From contig JAODUP010000656.1 of assembly GCA_025642065.1 (NCBI GenBank), forward strand, positions 124,001 to 188,000: a DNA stretch of 64,000 nt, in the 5' to 3' direction. The DNA is from Paralvinella palmiformis (lineage: Eukaryota > Annelida > Polychaeta > Terebellida > Alvinellidae). Below, piece after piece: positions 11,844 through 23,746 of the stretch. Position 1 is the first letter of the stretch, and each line of letters begins with the position of its first letter. The position numbers were made by a program, and so were the translations under genes. The notes beneath the pieces were generated by a model. The model saw only the letters and a list, made by a program, of their open reading frames with translations, was not told where the DNA came from and searched no databases.

Positions 11844-12018
11844 GATTGATGTTTTACGGCCACTTTTGTGCTAAATGTACCGAGCGACCTCCAAAGGCAA
11901 TGAAGAGAAGTCAAAGATGAAACACCCTTCAGATATACCGACGGCGAGATTTGAACTCAGGTGGTAGTGATCAGTGATCTGTAGTCCAACGCGCTACCAA
12001 CTAAACCACGGAGGTGCC
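11841..12018 (-). mobile_element. SINE-A, near full-length
   Basis: The minus strand starts GGCACCTCCGTGGTTTAG. It has a B box (GTTCAAATCTCGCCG), then GGGTGTTTCATCTTTGAC, then AGTGGCCGTAAAACATCA. Relative to other copies it lacks several bases around the GTGCACATGTTAGGC phrase. It is bounded by (TA)n at its tail and (AC)n at its head, so target-site duplications cannot be read. Confidence 0.85.
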
Positions 12019-12019
12019 C

Positions 12020-12153
<134 letters not shown>

Positions 12154-12568
12154 GGGTCGAAATAATTGGAATGTTTTTATGTGCTGCACACGCCAGGTGG
12201 CCATGATAACATATCCCTGTATGTTTAGCCATGATTCATCTTTGGCCAGATAGTACAATACTTCACAAGCCATCTGATTGCCGACCGATCGTTTTTCGCG
12301 TGACTTGCGTTCAGGCCGTATTTCTCACACTGGAGCTTAATTTGTTGACCATCTTCTCCGTGATAAATGACGGAATCTGTCACGATGACAGCCTACAATC
12401 ACTGAGGCGAGAAGCAATATCCTCGACACATAAAGGATAACTGTTTTCTAATAAATAAGTGTAGGTTTTGAATGATTAAACGCAGCGACTGGAGTATAAA
12501 TAAATTGTCGAAATAATAAGACTGCTAAAATTATGGCTGAACACATTATTGAATGCTTACTCTTATTC

Positions 12569-12573
<5 letters not shown>

Positions 12574-12636
<63 letters not shown>

Positions 12637-12664
12637 ATTACCATAAAAGCACACACACACACAC
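12574..12664. repeat. (TA)n and short (AC)n
   Basis: About 30 TA units to 12634, a 13-base spacer, then about 8 AC units. The preceding 12151-12573 is unique DNA without a recognisable gene. Confidence 0.93.
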
Positions 12665-13391
12665 GCCCTCCACAGACACCCCCCACACAGGCAGAAACTA
12701 CAATCACAACTGTATTATCTTTCCAGGTCAATAATTGTCTTGTGACGCTCTATCTCGATAGTGATCTAACAGTAGGAAGAAATCCCGAAGAGAAAACATC
12801 CAGAAACTGTGCTGGGAAGCTTTCGACCAGGGCACAATACACATAAATAGGAGAAGGGATCCGTAATAATGGCTCGTATTGGCTGATGTTCTGACTAAAC
12901 GATTACACAGCCTTATATATACTGATTATATCTCTGGATGGCTGACAATTTGTCATGGGGACTGCCAAAATGTTGCCACGTAGAATGATGTTTGTCCTGT
13001 AGAATGAGTTCAACAGGTGCATACAAAACAAGGCCAGCTCCTGTCATTGGCGATAAAATATAATTCATGTTAGAAAGTTCTACTTGCGATATTCTAAAAT
13101 CCATTATCAAGGATATCATAATTAGTTCATTCAGGAATTATCACGTGAACAGCAAAATTATTATTCCTTTATTTTTATTTGGGGAGATGGAATTTGTCCT
13201 TTGGGGTTGCGGTAATTGTCATATATATTTTTGTCACTTACTGTAATGCGCAGATAAAACAAACTCTGTCTACATTCATTAACGGTCGGTAGTTGACTTG
13301 TATGCATACCTTAAGAGCATTTTTTGTTGGTTCCAACTGAGCTAGAGTAATGGTACCCTATCGAATTGTACTATTCAAAAATATAATAATT
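12665..13391. other. Unique sequence, nothing recognised
   Basis: Open frames of at most 97 codons, the longest beginning inside the TA tract. No repeat or RNA signature. Confidence 0.4.
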
Positions 13392-13655
13392 ACCGAAATG
13401 GCAATTATTTTACGTTAATTAGGCATCTCAAATGAAGGAGACGCACATATGAAAATTTACAGCTTCACCACGGGGAATAATTAAAAAAAAAATGAATTTA
13501 CAAGAGATAGTATACTGGCGGAGAAACCCTTGCCAGTTGCCTGGTTGGATGAAAAACTCCTACTTTAGTGCTACTGCCGGGATTCGAACCCCCGACCTCC
13601 CGCACTGCATGACCTTGAGTAAGAAAGTTCCACGCTCTATTACCCAAGAGGCCAT
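13392..13655 (-). mobile_element. SINE-B copy 1
   Basis: The minus strand has a tRNA-like head with an A box (GGTAATAGAGCGTGG) and a strong B box (GGGGGTTCGAATCCCGG). The body phrases TTTTTCATCCAACCAGGCAA and GCAACTGGCAAGGG follow. The far end reads GCCATTTCGG. The copy at 27699-27974 shares all of these, which defines a second, distinct SINE family of about 270 bp. Confidence 0.8.
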
Positions 13656-14516
13656 AGAGGTAATACATAGATGTAAAAACAATTTGGTTTTTCTAGTCAA
13701 CAACATATATATTTACAGTAAATACGTAGCTCTATTCTTGTTGTGAACGTTTTGCCAATTTGTTTTTCTTCTTTGATCCATTCCGGGATCCACCGAAGAA
13801 GAGAAGTTCTTTTTGATCAAAATCATCGTAATAGTTAGCGTACGAGTTCTGTTTTGTACCAGAATTATGTGGCGAAAGTTTCGGTTTCGGTTTTGGCTCC
13901 GAACAAAGAGGAACATATTTATGACAAATTCGCTGGAAACTCCAAACATAAATAATTCTCCAAAACAAACACTAATGGTAATAATACATCCCCGGAGAAT
14001 GATATGCAATCGTCAGGGGTCTGATGGGCTGTCGGATAGTCGTGGTTCATATTAGATCCCTATCCGTGTTTGTGGGAGTTTAATCCAGATAGTTGTCGTC
14101 GGCTACATGTATAGCGTATGACCATCGTCTGGACCAAACGAACAGCTAGGCCTAGCTGACTCACTCGGACATCTATTTCATTGTCAATCCTTCATTTGCA
14201 CGGCTTCGATGACCTGTACAAACTTAATTTACTTCATTTGATATCATGTGGTTTGTTTGATAACATTTCCGCAAACGTTCAAAATGTTAATATTTCAATA
14301 TTGCCCAGATTACAATTTGCTATTATGCTTTATAATTATAGGGTTATTTAATCTTAAACATAAATAATTATAGATTAAATAATAGACTAAAGTTTACAAT
14401 CATATGTCTAGAAGGCACGTGAAATTAATCAAAATGCATTTTATACACATCTGAATATAACATAATAATAAGCATTTACTAATAAATGCCATGTGAATTC
14501 TTTTTTCTATAAGAAA
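13656..14516. other. Unique sequence with several overlapping short frames
   Basis: Frames of 80-98 codons overlap on both strands around 13713-14055. None resembles a known family, and both-strand openness argues against coding. 14220-14510 is very AT-rich. Confidence 0.4.
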
Positions 14517-14590
14517 TATCTCATGAGATACATGCGATGACATATATGTCATGAGATATATGCCATGATGTATATGTCACGAGGTATCTG
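14517..14590. repeat. Degenerate short tandem repeat (about 30 bp)
   Basis: Words of the type ATGAGATA and ATATATGTCATGAG recur two to three times, with an internally palindromic TCATGA core. Confidence 0.6.
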
Positions 14591-14679
14591 GTAAAAATCC
14601 TATCTTCATATCTTGTTAATGAAGTGTTAAAGGATAGAGCTCAGACGTTTAAGTTATGTTGGATTGTATCATAGCATTG

Positions 14680-14681
<2 letters not shown>

Positions 14682-14753
<72 letters not shown>

Positions 14754-14785
14754 TGTGTGTGCGTGTGTGTGTGTGTGTGTGTGTA
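14682..14785. repeat. (TA)n then (GT)n
   Basis: About 33 TA units (14682-14748), then GTGTGTGCGTGTG to 14785. Confidence 0.95.
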
Positions 14786-14873
14786 CAGTAAATCTGTATA
14801 ATCAGGTATTGCTCAGTAAGTCTGACTGATACTAATAATTTAGTCAACCGCCTGCCTCATCTTTGCCGTGGTT

Positions 14874-14969
14874 GTGTTAGTGTTTGTGAAAGTTTTCATG
14901 TTAGTTTTGTTGAGAGTCATTGTGTTAGTGTTTGTGAACGTTTTCATGTTAGTTTTGTTGAGAGACATT
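14874..14969. repeat. Two tandem copies of a 48-bp unit
   Basis: The unit starts GTGTTAGTGTTTGTGAA and ends GTTGAGAG(T/A)CATT. Copies begin at 14874 and 14922 and differ at a few bases. 48 is a multiple of three, so a minus frame repeats, but no coding evidence supports it. Confidence 0.85.
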
Positions 14970-15654
14970 CTTTTAGTGAATCGACTAATCATTATATTAC
15001 GGTCTCCTTGGTCTAATCGTATTAATGACTGTTGTTGATATAACATTAGTGTTTCTGACCATTACGACAACAGTTAAAGAAGCAGGCATTGTAGCATCCC
15101 CTGTGGCAATACAAAACACGTAATCCGTTTTATGAGCTCGTGTCATGATGATTCCGCCCGTAGATTGTCACAGTCATTCGGACTCGTTGTGGCAACGTCT
15201 GTAACATAGTTGCAATGACATCCAGGGTAACAATTGGTAAGTGGTAATCTCTATGTACTCACTTTGATCGACGTACTTGCCACAGCTGCGGTCGTTAAGG
15301 AAGTGCTTGTTTATTGGTTTTTACATGATAACCCGTAGTTGTTGTTTTGAGGACTGGTAAAAGCTGAAACGACTTCCCTGTGTCACAACGTGAAAACAGA
15401 AAACGTTGTTAAACAATGCACGGTCACAGTGATGTGTGTTATATCATCATAATCTGATTTCTAAAGCTTATCGTGAAATAACTCCCATAAATCACATGTT
15501 GACGCCATTTCCGATTCTGATCAACATTGTTTCTAATAATTGATTGTTCAAATAGAAAATTACAGCAGACAAAAAGCTCATAAACATACATATCACATAC
15601 CGCAGATTGGCTATGATTGCAAATTTAAATATATTTTACCTTATAAGATACAAT
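14970..15654. other. Unique sequence, nothing recognised
   Basis: No tandem structure and no tRNA boxes. It leads into the SINE/LINE junction. Confidence 0.4.
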
Positions 15655-15704
15655 AATGATGATGATGGATAATTGACGTTTTACGGCAACATTTGTGTAG
15701 GCTA
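15655..15704 (-). mobile_element. SINE-A 3' end fragment
   Basis: A minus-strand SINE-A tail. On the + strand it reads GATGATGATGGATAATTGACG, then TTTTACGGC, up to TAGGCTAAA, where SINE similarity stops and LINE sequence begins. Confidence 0.6.
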
Positions 15705-16105
15705 AAGTTCAAGGTCATAGTGTTTGCTTTCAAAGCACTGAATGGTGCTGCATCTTCGTATATCAGAGATTTGTTGACAATCCACGAAAGGCAGTGCCAA
15801 CTACGGTCAAGTTCCAAGAATATTTGTGTAGTCCCCAAGGGTCGCTTCAAGACGGCAGGAGATCGGACTTTCATCTAGAAAGCTACAACTGTATGGAATG
15901 CCCTCCCAGAAGTCACCAGATCCATGAAAACTGTTGCGATATTCAAATGCCTTGTAAAAATCTAGTTCTTTCAATTAGCTTATTCATAGTAATATCTTAA
16001 TATCTAATAAGGTATTACTGTAATATTGGTTAACCTTAATATGCCTTTCATATTTATTATTTTTGTAATTATTATCAATATACAGCACCTATGAATAGCT
16101 TGCTA
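15697..16105 (+). pseudogene. L2-like LINE remnant: reverse transcriptase C-terminus and tail
   Basis: One frame reads RLKFKVIVFAFKALNGAA, then SSYIRDLLTIHERQCQLRSS, then VVPKGRFKTAGDRTF, then a TAG (15876-15878), then KATTVWNALPEV, and a second stop before FFQLAY. The order FK-K-LNG, SYI-DLL, R-LRSS, KTAGDR-F and WNALP is the classic end of L2/CR1 LINE polyproteins after the RT domain. The two in-frame stops show it is dead. A CAGCACCTATGAAT motif near 16085 matches an L2-type tail. It is 5' truncated at the SINE-A junction. Confidence 0.82.
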
Positions 16106-16359
16106 GAACTATTCCTATTTGCAGCTTAAGCAAGTCAGTTTGGCAACAAAAGTACATTTTTGACATGATCCCCGTTTATCAAATAGACTGACTGACACTT
16201 CTCACGCTCCTTCTTTCTTGACGAGGGCACGCTATTAGAGGTCGCTAGTGGTCTATGTGATGCAGTGCCTCATTGTGTTAATATTCTAGGCACAGTGTCT
16301 CATTGTCCAGAATAATGAGTATAGGAAACATCTGGGAATTGAGCTGTCTATTCGAGTGG

Positions 16360-16600
16360 TCAGAAGTGAGTCAGTAAGTGAGTCAGTGAGTGAGTGAGTG
16401 GCTAGGGTATCGAGTGAGTGAATGAGATAATGAGTGACTCTGTCAGTCAGTCAGTCAGTCAGTCAGTCAGTCAGTCAGTCAGCAAGTCAGTCAGTCAGTC
16501 AGTCAGTCAGTCAGTCAGTCAGTCATTCTGTCAGTCAGTCAGTCAGTCAGTCAGTCATTCTGTCAGTTAGTCAGTCAGTCAGTCTCACTTCTGTCAGTTA
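16360..16600. repeat. (GAGT)n then (CAGT)n tetranucleotide array
   Basis: GAGT/AGTG words to about 16430, then about 35 CAGT units with CATT and CAAG interruptions. The switch from GAGT to CAGT is a single-base change propagated along the tract. Confidence 0.92.
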
Positions 16601-17671
16601 GTTAATCAGGTATGCAATAAGTGATTGATTGTTTGATCATTTGCTCGATTGAAGGACAAATCCCACCATATCATGGGCGCCATGTTTCACCCATGCTCCT
16701 TCCTGGTCTCTCAAAGTCGATTATAACCTAAGATTAGGCAACACGCTTTGGGATCATTTATACCTTCGAATTACTATGGATTTACAAGAAACACCCAGAT
16801 CTTGAAATGTCGGGATCAATGTGCCACATCGAACCTGGAGAGAAATCCGGTCATCACCACACTGGACACTAGAAGATTAAACGAGTAATAAAGAACGGTG
16901 GTGCAATATTTTAAAGTGGAACTTTCAGATCACCATCGAAGAACACCAAATGTTGACCTCCCATCTAGCTGAATGTACCTATGTACCTAGCACCGGTTTG
17001 TGTCTACCCTTGGTCTACAAACATGGAAACTAGGCTAATTACTAGATCACTTATCGACTGGGAACGAAGGCGAATGGGCCATTTAGTGACAATTGAATTA
17101 CGTTAACTACTCCCCAGTCAGCCAATTGTAAACAAGCAACTTTGAACGATGACGCTACCTTCCCATGGCCAATATGTCCTTAACGAACAATTGAGAATTT
17201 AACACAGATCGCCCACGAACCGTCTGCCTGTCGTATATTTACATCCAAGACTCGATCGTTGTATATAGCTGTTCAGTTCAGTCGGGTTAAATGAAAGCAT
17301 AACTGTTACATATCGGTCGCATTACGGTTTTCAAGACACCTTATGGTCTCTATTTAGGAGGAAAGGTCCATGTTCTTTTTACGGCGACAGCGGTAGGGTT
17401 GTAGATTGTTTCAATGCGATCCTTATATCTGTACGCCGGGTGCCCTTTGTCCGATCGTTGCACTAACAGCCACATAACTACCGCATTAAGACTAAACGGG
17501 GGCTAAATTATTTCCAGAAATATTACTTAGAAGCCACGGTCTGCCGAGAAAGAGCAATAGAAGCCGCTGAAGCCTGAAATCTTCATCCGTCTGCTGCATA
17601 CTAATAAGTCAGCAGCCGATACGTGTGTGCCTATCATTATTGTCTAAAGCTTAACAAACCAACACGGAAGG

Positions 17672-17673
<2 letters not shown>
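16601..17673. other. Unique sequence about 1.1 kb, no gene recognised
   Basis: Balanced composition with no repeat family match and no frame over 60 codons. It is a candidate for noncoding conservation only because it is repeat-free; no motif cluster was noted. Confidence 0.35.
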
Positions 17674-17714
<41 letters not shown>

Positions 17715-17746
17715 GTAATAATAACAATAATAATAATAATAATAAT
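17674..17746. repeat. (AAT)n microsatellite
   Basis: About 24 AAT units with CAGT and ACA interruptions. 17747-18134 after it is unique. Confidence 0.9.
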
Positions 17747-18132
17747 GAAATTGAATTTCAAATTAATTAGAAAATTACTTTCGCAGTTAATTGGAAATAC
17801 CGTAGAAATGTGTCCTTTATTAGAATTTTAAATAAAAATTCCGAACAATAATTACGTTTCTCATTTCGAATGCATCAGACATGGATGAGGATGTTAAGCT
17901 GTAAACATCTATAAAAGCCGTTCTCGTTTAGTCATCATCCGATCATCATTGAACAACCTCTAATAAACATAAGATCAGTCTTTTAAATATAGTATATTGA
18001 GAAGACTAGTTTGGTTGAAATAGAAACAATAAATACCAATGTATTTCGATGTAGCCGGATTTATGGCACACCTAGAGCGCCATCTATGATTTGAGTAGGT
18101 TATCTCGTGGTTCCTTGTATTTTGATACTCGA

Positions 18133-18259
<127 letters not shown>

Positions 18260-18454
18260 TATAATCTACCGCTGACTGGATCAAGACACATATTGATCAA
18301 TAGCTGCAAGGATTGAGATAAATACTGATCTACAGGTGAGTGGACCGAGCCAGGTACTAAATCTACAGTTGAGTAGACTGAACAGCATGTTGATCTATAA
18401 CTGTGCGCAGTGAACTATGTATTGCTCTACATCTTGATTATTATCAAAAGCAAC

Positions 18455-18592
18455 ATCGTCATCGTTACCAGCATCGCCATCATCTCCCTCCTCCTCATCA
18501 TCATCATCGTCACTGCCATCACCACCAGCATCATCATTATCATCATCATCAACAACAACAACAACAAAGACAACAACAACAGCATCAACAAG
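18455..18592. repeat. CATCAT / CAACAA trinucleotide array
   Basis: Degenerate CAT units change to CAA units at about 18550. The three overlapping open frames (His/Gln, Ile/Asn, Asp/Val) are repeat translations. Confidence 0.85.
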
Positions 18593-18699
18593 ATTCACAT
18601 AAGCATTTTCAAACAATAATAGATAGTTTAGTATTTTTCTAAAGATGTCAGCTGTCTATTCTAATATTTCTATCTAAGTATTCTATTGTCGTTTTGCAG

Positions 18700-18768
18700 G
18701 TTGACGTCAGCCTCCTAGGAGAGCTTCCCTCCCGGAGGAGTCTGTACTTCCGGCTACAACAACACTAA
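18700..18768 (+). other. Possible terminal exon, 22 codons and stop (very tentative)
   Basis: A good-looking 3' splice site (TTCTATTGTCGTTTTGCAG, ending at 18699) precedes an open frame reading VDVSLLGELPSRRSLYFRLQ, then QH and TAA. Base composition jumps to GC-rich just over this stretch. An AATAAA lies at about 19235. No homology is recognised and a chance match is quite possible. Confidence 0.15.
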
Positions 18769-18778
18769 GCGCTGCGCA

Positions 18779-18850
18779 TTTCTCTCTCTCTCTTTCTCTC
18801 TCTCTCTGTGTGTGTGTTTGTCTGTCTGTATGTATGTATGTATGTATGCA

Positions 18851-18939
<89 letters not shown>

Positions 18940-18942
18940 TTT
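18779..18942. repeat. Compound (TC)n(GT)n(TATG)n(TC)n(TA)n(GT)n
   Basis: Six simple-repeat blocks in a row ending at the dispersed repeat at 18943. Confidence 0.93.
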
Positions 18943-19012
18943 AGCTGTGTATAATAAGGCATAGGCACAGATAATCTCGAACCGTGAATTCAAACTCTGG
19001 ACGTTTATTCAG
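18943..19012 (+). repeat. Dispersed repeat, copy 1 (microsatellite-linked)
   Basis: AGCTGTGTATAATAAGGCA, then AATCTCGAACCGTGAATTC, then GGACGTTT. The same run occurs on the minus strand at 29604-29673 with few differences. Both copies start at a GT/AC tract, so the tract is probably part of the element's end. Family unknown. Confidence 0.75.
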
Positions 19013-19125
19013 TGTGTATGTGTGTGTGCGCGTGTGTGTGTGTGTGCGTATATTTGTGTGTATGGGTGTTTGTGTGTAGGTGTGTGTGTGTGTGTGTGCT
19101 TGTTTGTTTTTGTGTGTGTGTTTGT
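19013..19125. repeat. Interrupted (GT)n
   Basis: GT with GC, TTGTTT and GGGT interruptions. It replaces the body of the dispersed repeat found at the other locus. Confidence 0.9.
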
Positions 19126-19717
19126 TTTTTGACACCATCAATAATTGATGTCGTTCGTGGAAGGCACATCCTGAGTGTTCCAGGTTTAGAATAAGTCCGC
19201 CTTGTCCTTCTCCACGTCGTAGGAGAAAGCTAAAATAAAATAACTTCGGATGATATTTGTCTCGATGTGTCCATAAACTCACTCGTCTGTGATACAGATT
19301 TGTTCATCTTCCTGTTTCAAATCTGAACCATGAAGCGCTCAACGCACTATTTGGCTACTGTAGCAGCGTGCATTAGGTTTGAAGATTGCACATTTTGTTT
19401 CCGCGGATATATAATTTCGCCAAACATCTTTAAATAGTCCACAAGGACAGAACGAGACATCGCCTTGAGACCATCTATCACCAGGATAACGATGAAATGA
19501 AACTTACCCCAAAAACACAGTAAATATCTGTTGGTACCATTCTGATCACGTGTCTCTATGTGACATTTCTCGATTACGTCCTGAAGTGGTCAAATTTCTA
19601 GAGGAATGCTTTTGAATATGATTAGTTAATTAATATTTGTTTTTAGTCATTCTTACATAACATCTGTGTATCTATCTGTCTGACAGGGTTTGAGCGCTTT
19701 TGACAATTAGTAATTAA
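19126..19717. other. Unique sequence, nothing recognised
   Basis: Contains AATAAA near 19235 and a small CTTCTCC/GGAGAAAG inverted repeat at about 19207-19230. Confidence 0.35.
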
Positions 19718-19746
19718 TTAAACAGTAATATTACTCTGCTGTTTAA
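19718..19746. other. Stem-loop carrying TAATATTAC in the loop
   Basis: TTAAACAG (19718-19725) pairs perfectly with CTGTTTAA (19739-19746). The 13-nt loop begins TAATATTAC (19726-19734), the nonanucleotide found at rolling-circle origins of geminiviruses and some other CRESS-DNA replicons. No Rep-like frame lies nearby, and the stem is AT-rich. Chance is a serious alternative. Confidence 0.4.
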
Positions 19747-20270
19747 AAAAAGATAATATTTTCATGGATGACGTCGTAATCGGATGTACGTACCCTCGAA
19801 GGAAAGGTATCACGTTGAATTAACTCATTTTGAATACCTACAACTAGCTACTCATTGCATGATTGAGTAAGCATGGAGATTGTGTAAGTAGGGTTTCACA
19901 CAAATATCACCACAACAAATCTGTTTGGAATTGACTCGTTTTTATTGTTTTGGTTTTGTTTAGAGATAAAATATGAATATGTATTATATTAACAGAGTTT
20001 CGGGGGCATCTTATATATTTGATAGTTCCCCATTTGGTTACTATTTCAGTTTATTCTTTGTGTATATACGTATGTATGTGCGTATATTCTGTAGACACAC
20101 CCTACCACCTGGGGCGTTGCCAAAAGTTTACACGCCCCAAAAAGACCATCCAACAAATTCTCTTCATACAAAGAAACCCCCTCTCTCTTACACAAACACA
20201 CACACACATTGGGTTGAGTCGTGTTATATCGCTGCTATTAGTATTAATCTGAATTTATTCTGATTTATGC

Positions 20271-20367
<97 letters not shown>
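20271..20367. repeat. (CA)n(TA)n compound microsatellite
   Basis: About 35 CA units to 20341, then about 13 TA units. 19747-20270 before it is unique AT-rich DNA. Confidence 0.97.
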
Positions 20368-20369
<2 letters not shown>

Positions 20370-20638
20370 GAGATCCATATAAAATCAACAACTGGCATTT
20401 GGCGAGAACATAGGCAACATAAGATTGAAGCTGGTATGATGTTGATTTCCCGGTAGTAATAAGCGAAAATAAGACAAAGAGATGATAACAAAGAGTTGTT
20501 CCTGTGTCGGCAGAACGTCGTCCGGCCACGAATCACGTCCACAGGACGCGAGCCGTAAAACTGTGCTACCTCCGAGTGGGGCTTATCGAAGTAGGGCAGG
20601 GCAAAAAATGGCCACCGACCGCCTACCAGATAGCACCA

Positions 20639-20639
<1 letters not shown>

Positions 20640-20672
<33 letters not shown>
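20640..20672. repeat. (TC)n microsatellite
   Basis: About 16 TC units inside a GC-richer unique segment. Confidence 0.93.
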
Positions 20673-20678
<6 letters not shown>

Positions 20679-21527
20679 TTGTGCTACTCTGGATTAAGCA
20701 AGGGCCCGGAAATGAGTTCGCTTAGAGATCGCTGACCCGAGGAACAATGTCACGGGAGTTATCTCACTCAGTTGTGATAACTTCTTATATTATCATATTC
20801 ATATTGCGCCCCATCGGGTCATGAAACCCGCTTGGGGGTGCCTAACAAATCTGTTCCGGAGGCTAATGGGTACGAGACTTTGTTCATTCGTTTGTACTTT
20901 GGCCCCTGGTATGGGAGAACTGTGCAAATCGGCAACATTTTCAACGTCCCGGGGAGTATACTGTTTAACCGGATAACGGATATGAGCCGAAATCCGGCCA
21001 GTTTCGAATCCAGCACTTTATCCATGAACTACCGTGCTTTATCTAGGAGAATCAGTTTATGCGCATACTTTTAGAATTTATATATCTTATTGCCAGCTTC
21101 CGTGGAAGAGGGGGATGAATTTAATTACAAGATTATTATTATTATTATAGTAATTAGTATTATTATTATTAATATATAATAAGTGTAGCAGATTATTTTC
21201 GTCAGCGTTCCTCGTTTGTTTCTCACGAAAATTACCCAATATAATAAGGTTTCAGTATTGAATGGTTTAAGGTTTCATGACCATCTCGCCCTGTTATAGC
21301 CACAAAATGCATTTAACAACAAGCTTTTAATGTCAATACCACGATTTATAACGTTTTATTTTAAATATAGGACCCTAAATGAAAATGGAAATCCTACGAT
21401 TCAGTTTATAACAGCCCCAATAAAGTCTATATCATATATAAGCTACCTTATTTTTAAAGGATTGGGTTTGTTTCACTAAACTTGAATGAAAGTATAACAC
21501 CTGTGCCAGCGCCTTAACTATCTTTAT

Positions 21528-21530
<3 letters not shown>
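20673..21530. other. Unique sequence with one repeat-like block
   Basis: 20800-21050 has a minus-strand B-box-like word (GGATTCGAAAC) close to an A-box-like word (GTAGTTCATGGATAAAG), but the spacing is far too short for a tRNA head. No second copy is in the window. 21130-21180 is ATT-rich. Confidence 0.3.

Positions 21531-21577
<47 letters not shown>
21531..21577. repeat. (AC)n microsatellite
   Basis: About 22 AC units. 21578-22117 that follows is unique and unassigned. Confidence 0.95.
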
Positions 21578-21579
<2 letters not shown>

Positions 21580-22114
21580 AACCCACACATACAACGCTAA
21601 AACATTATAATAGTACTGGATACACGAAGCCAGCAATCGCCGGACAAGATTGGTCTAGAATCTTTCATTATTGACCATTTTGAGGACGGAGTGTTCACGG
21701 AGCAAGACCCATCTCCTTCACCTAAACAAAGGTTAAGTATGCTAACTCTGCTCCACGGCCCGCCGACGGCCTGACCTACTGTTACGCGTTCTCCTTCTCT
21801 ACTCTATACGGCGCTCTACGACTGATATAAGGCATTCCTCTAACCTGTCTCCAATTCCCTGGTGGCTGGTAAAAGACGGCGGACCACAACATCCCAAAGA
21901 TGGGCCGAGCTACTTCTGTTATGACAAAGATATCGTGCCAATAACCACGTCAATGGAGCTGTCGACCAAGCTTAAGGTTGACTTATGTCCCGATATCATG
22001 CCCTTGGGCTCATATATGGCGACGTTTATGTGGTGACGAAAGTTTCGTCTATAACACCAATCAGTGAAGTAGATAGATATAGAGTTGTAGAACTTGTAGA
22101 CATAGAATTAGGAT

Positions 22115-22117
<3 letters not shown>

Positions 22118-22188
<71 letters not shown>
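22118..22188. repeat. (TA)n microsatellite
   Basis: About 35 pure TA units. 22189-22714 that follows is unique and unassigned. Confidence 0.95.
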
Positions 22189-22190
<2 letters not shown>

Positions 22191-22710
22191 ACACACCCCG
22201 CACGCACACAAACGAATTTCAATTGATAAATGTAGTCGTTTATGGCACAAAATACTACCCCTAGTTGCTAATGTAATTTGTTAATGCCCAGATGAGCCGC
22301 CCCGAAGTATCGCTGACCTCTAGGGTGTAGTATTCCTTATGACTTCAACAGCCCGCTGGTTACAATCGTAGATAATACAATATACCACAAGGAAACTAAA
22401 ACGTCATTTTGTCACGATAAAGGGCCATAAGAACCTGGCGTCCAATTAAACGCGGCTACAAAGCTATTGTCATGTCGTTGGCGAATATATGACACATATC
22501 GTACAGGGCATTCTGGGAATAGTGAAAGCCTTTCGTTGGGCCATTGATTTTAACCCACTCATTACAAGTGGCTCTTAAATTACACTTTTTCTAAATTGCT
22601 GAAATTTTTGAACCCTCCCCCTTATAGGATTGTCAAAATACATTACCGAATGGTTGTTATTGCATTGATAACAATTATAATATGATCTGTTCATGAATAG
22701 AAAGAAAAAA

Positions 22711-22714
<4 letters not shown>

Positions 22715-22780
<66 letters not shown>

Positions 22781-22821
22781 TTAATTAATTAGTTGATCAA
22801 TAATTTGCATGGATGTTCAAC

Positions 22822-22918
<97 letters not shown>
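22715..22918. repeat. (TA)n, TTAA units, (TC)n, (TA)n cluster
   Basis: (TA)30, then four TTAATTAA-type units, a 30-base spacer, (TC)17 and (TA)30. Confidence 0.95.
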
Positions 22919-22919
<1 letters not shown>

Positions 22920-23342
22920 TCAACATCCTTTTATCGGTTCCCAACATTTCTGTTTGAACGATCTCTTTTGATCGGTGCTGCCAACCGTCATCTTTATACA
23001 TATATGATGTTCCATTTATCAAGTTTGTTTACCAAGTATATTCAGTTGATTCCCGTACACGCATTGTGTTAAATGTTGCCGTCAAAAATATTTTCAACGG
23101 GGACGCATTCCAACTCTCCTTAAATGGGAGGGGGGCTTTGCCACTAGTTGTTTTGCCACTAGTCTACTCGCCAGAAAACAATACATTCCCTGAACTTAAT
23201 AGTCACTAATGGTTGGGCTTATTCGCCACACACAATTACTGTAACGTATTTTACATTAAACTAATTTAATTTAATTGGCAACGAAAATAACAAACAAAAC
23301 TATAAACATGCATTTCGTGCAAGGCACGGGTTCTGGGTTGTA
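22919..23342. other. Unique sequence, nothing recognised
   Basis: Short direct word TTGCCACTAGT repeated near 23138 and 23152. No gene. Confidence 0.4.
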
Positions 23343-23390
23343 TGTGCTTGCGTGTGTGTGCGTGCGTCCGTGCATGCGTGTGCGTGTGTA
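23343..23390. repeat. (GTGC/GTGT) tract
   Basis: Degenerate GT with GC steps. Confidence 0.75.
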
Positions 23391-23560
23391 TAATACCCAA
23401 ATGAAGGAAATTTAATTGTAATATGATGTCATGCATAGTTACAAATAGACAAATAAAACGAAATGACGGATCATTTCCTCTAACTAAGATGACGGCGTAC
23501 ATTCTGTTTTGTTCGGAAAGGGGGAAGGGGAGGGGGGGGGGTACTGACTATTGGACAGAG

Positions 23561-23746
23561 ATGACGATGATTGATGTTTTACGGCCACGTGTATGCACAT
23601 GGTACACTAAATGGCTGAAACGACGCCCAATGGTAGTGAAGCGAAATTAAAGAAGAAACACCCTTCAGATATGTCCACGCCTAGATTCGAACTCAGGTGG
23701 TGGTCATCTGTGATCCAACGCGCTACCAATTAGACCAGACGACGTC
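23561..23746 (-). mobile_element. SINE-A copy
   Basis: The minus strand has head TCTAATTGGTAGCGCGTTGG, B box GTTCGAATCTAGGCGTGG, GGGTGTTTCTTCTTTAATT and GTGGCCGTAAAACATCAATC, and ends in a CATCGTCATC tail. The first seven bases of the family head are altered. Confidence 0.85.

Noticed and set aside
20800..21050. Possible SINE with B-box-like GGATTCGAAAC
   Set aside because: The A-box-like word is adjacent rather than 30-40 bases away, and no second copy is present.
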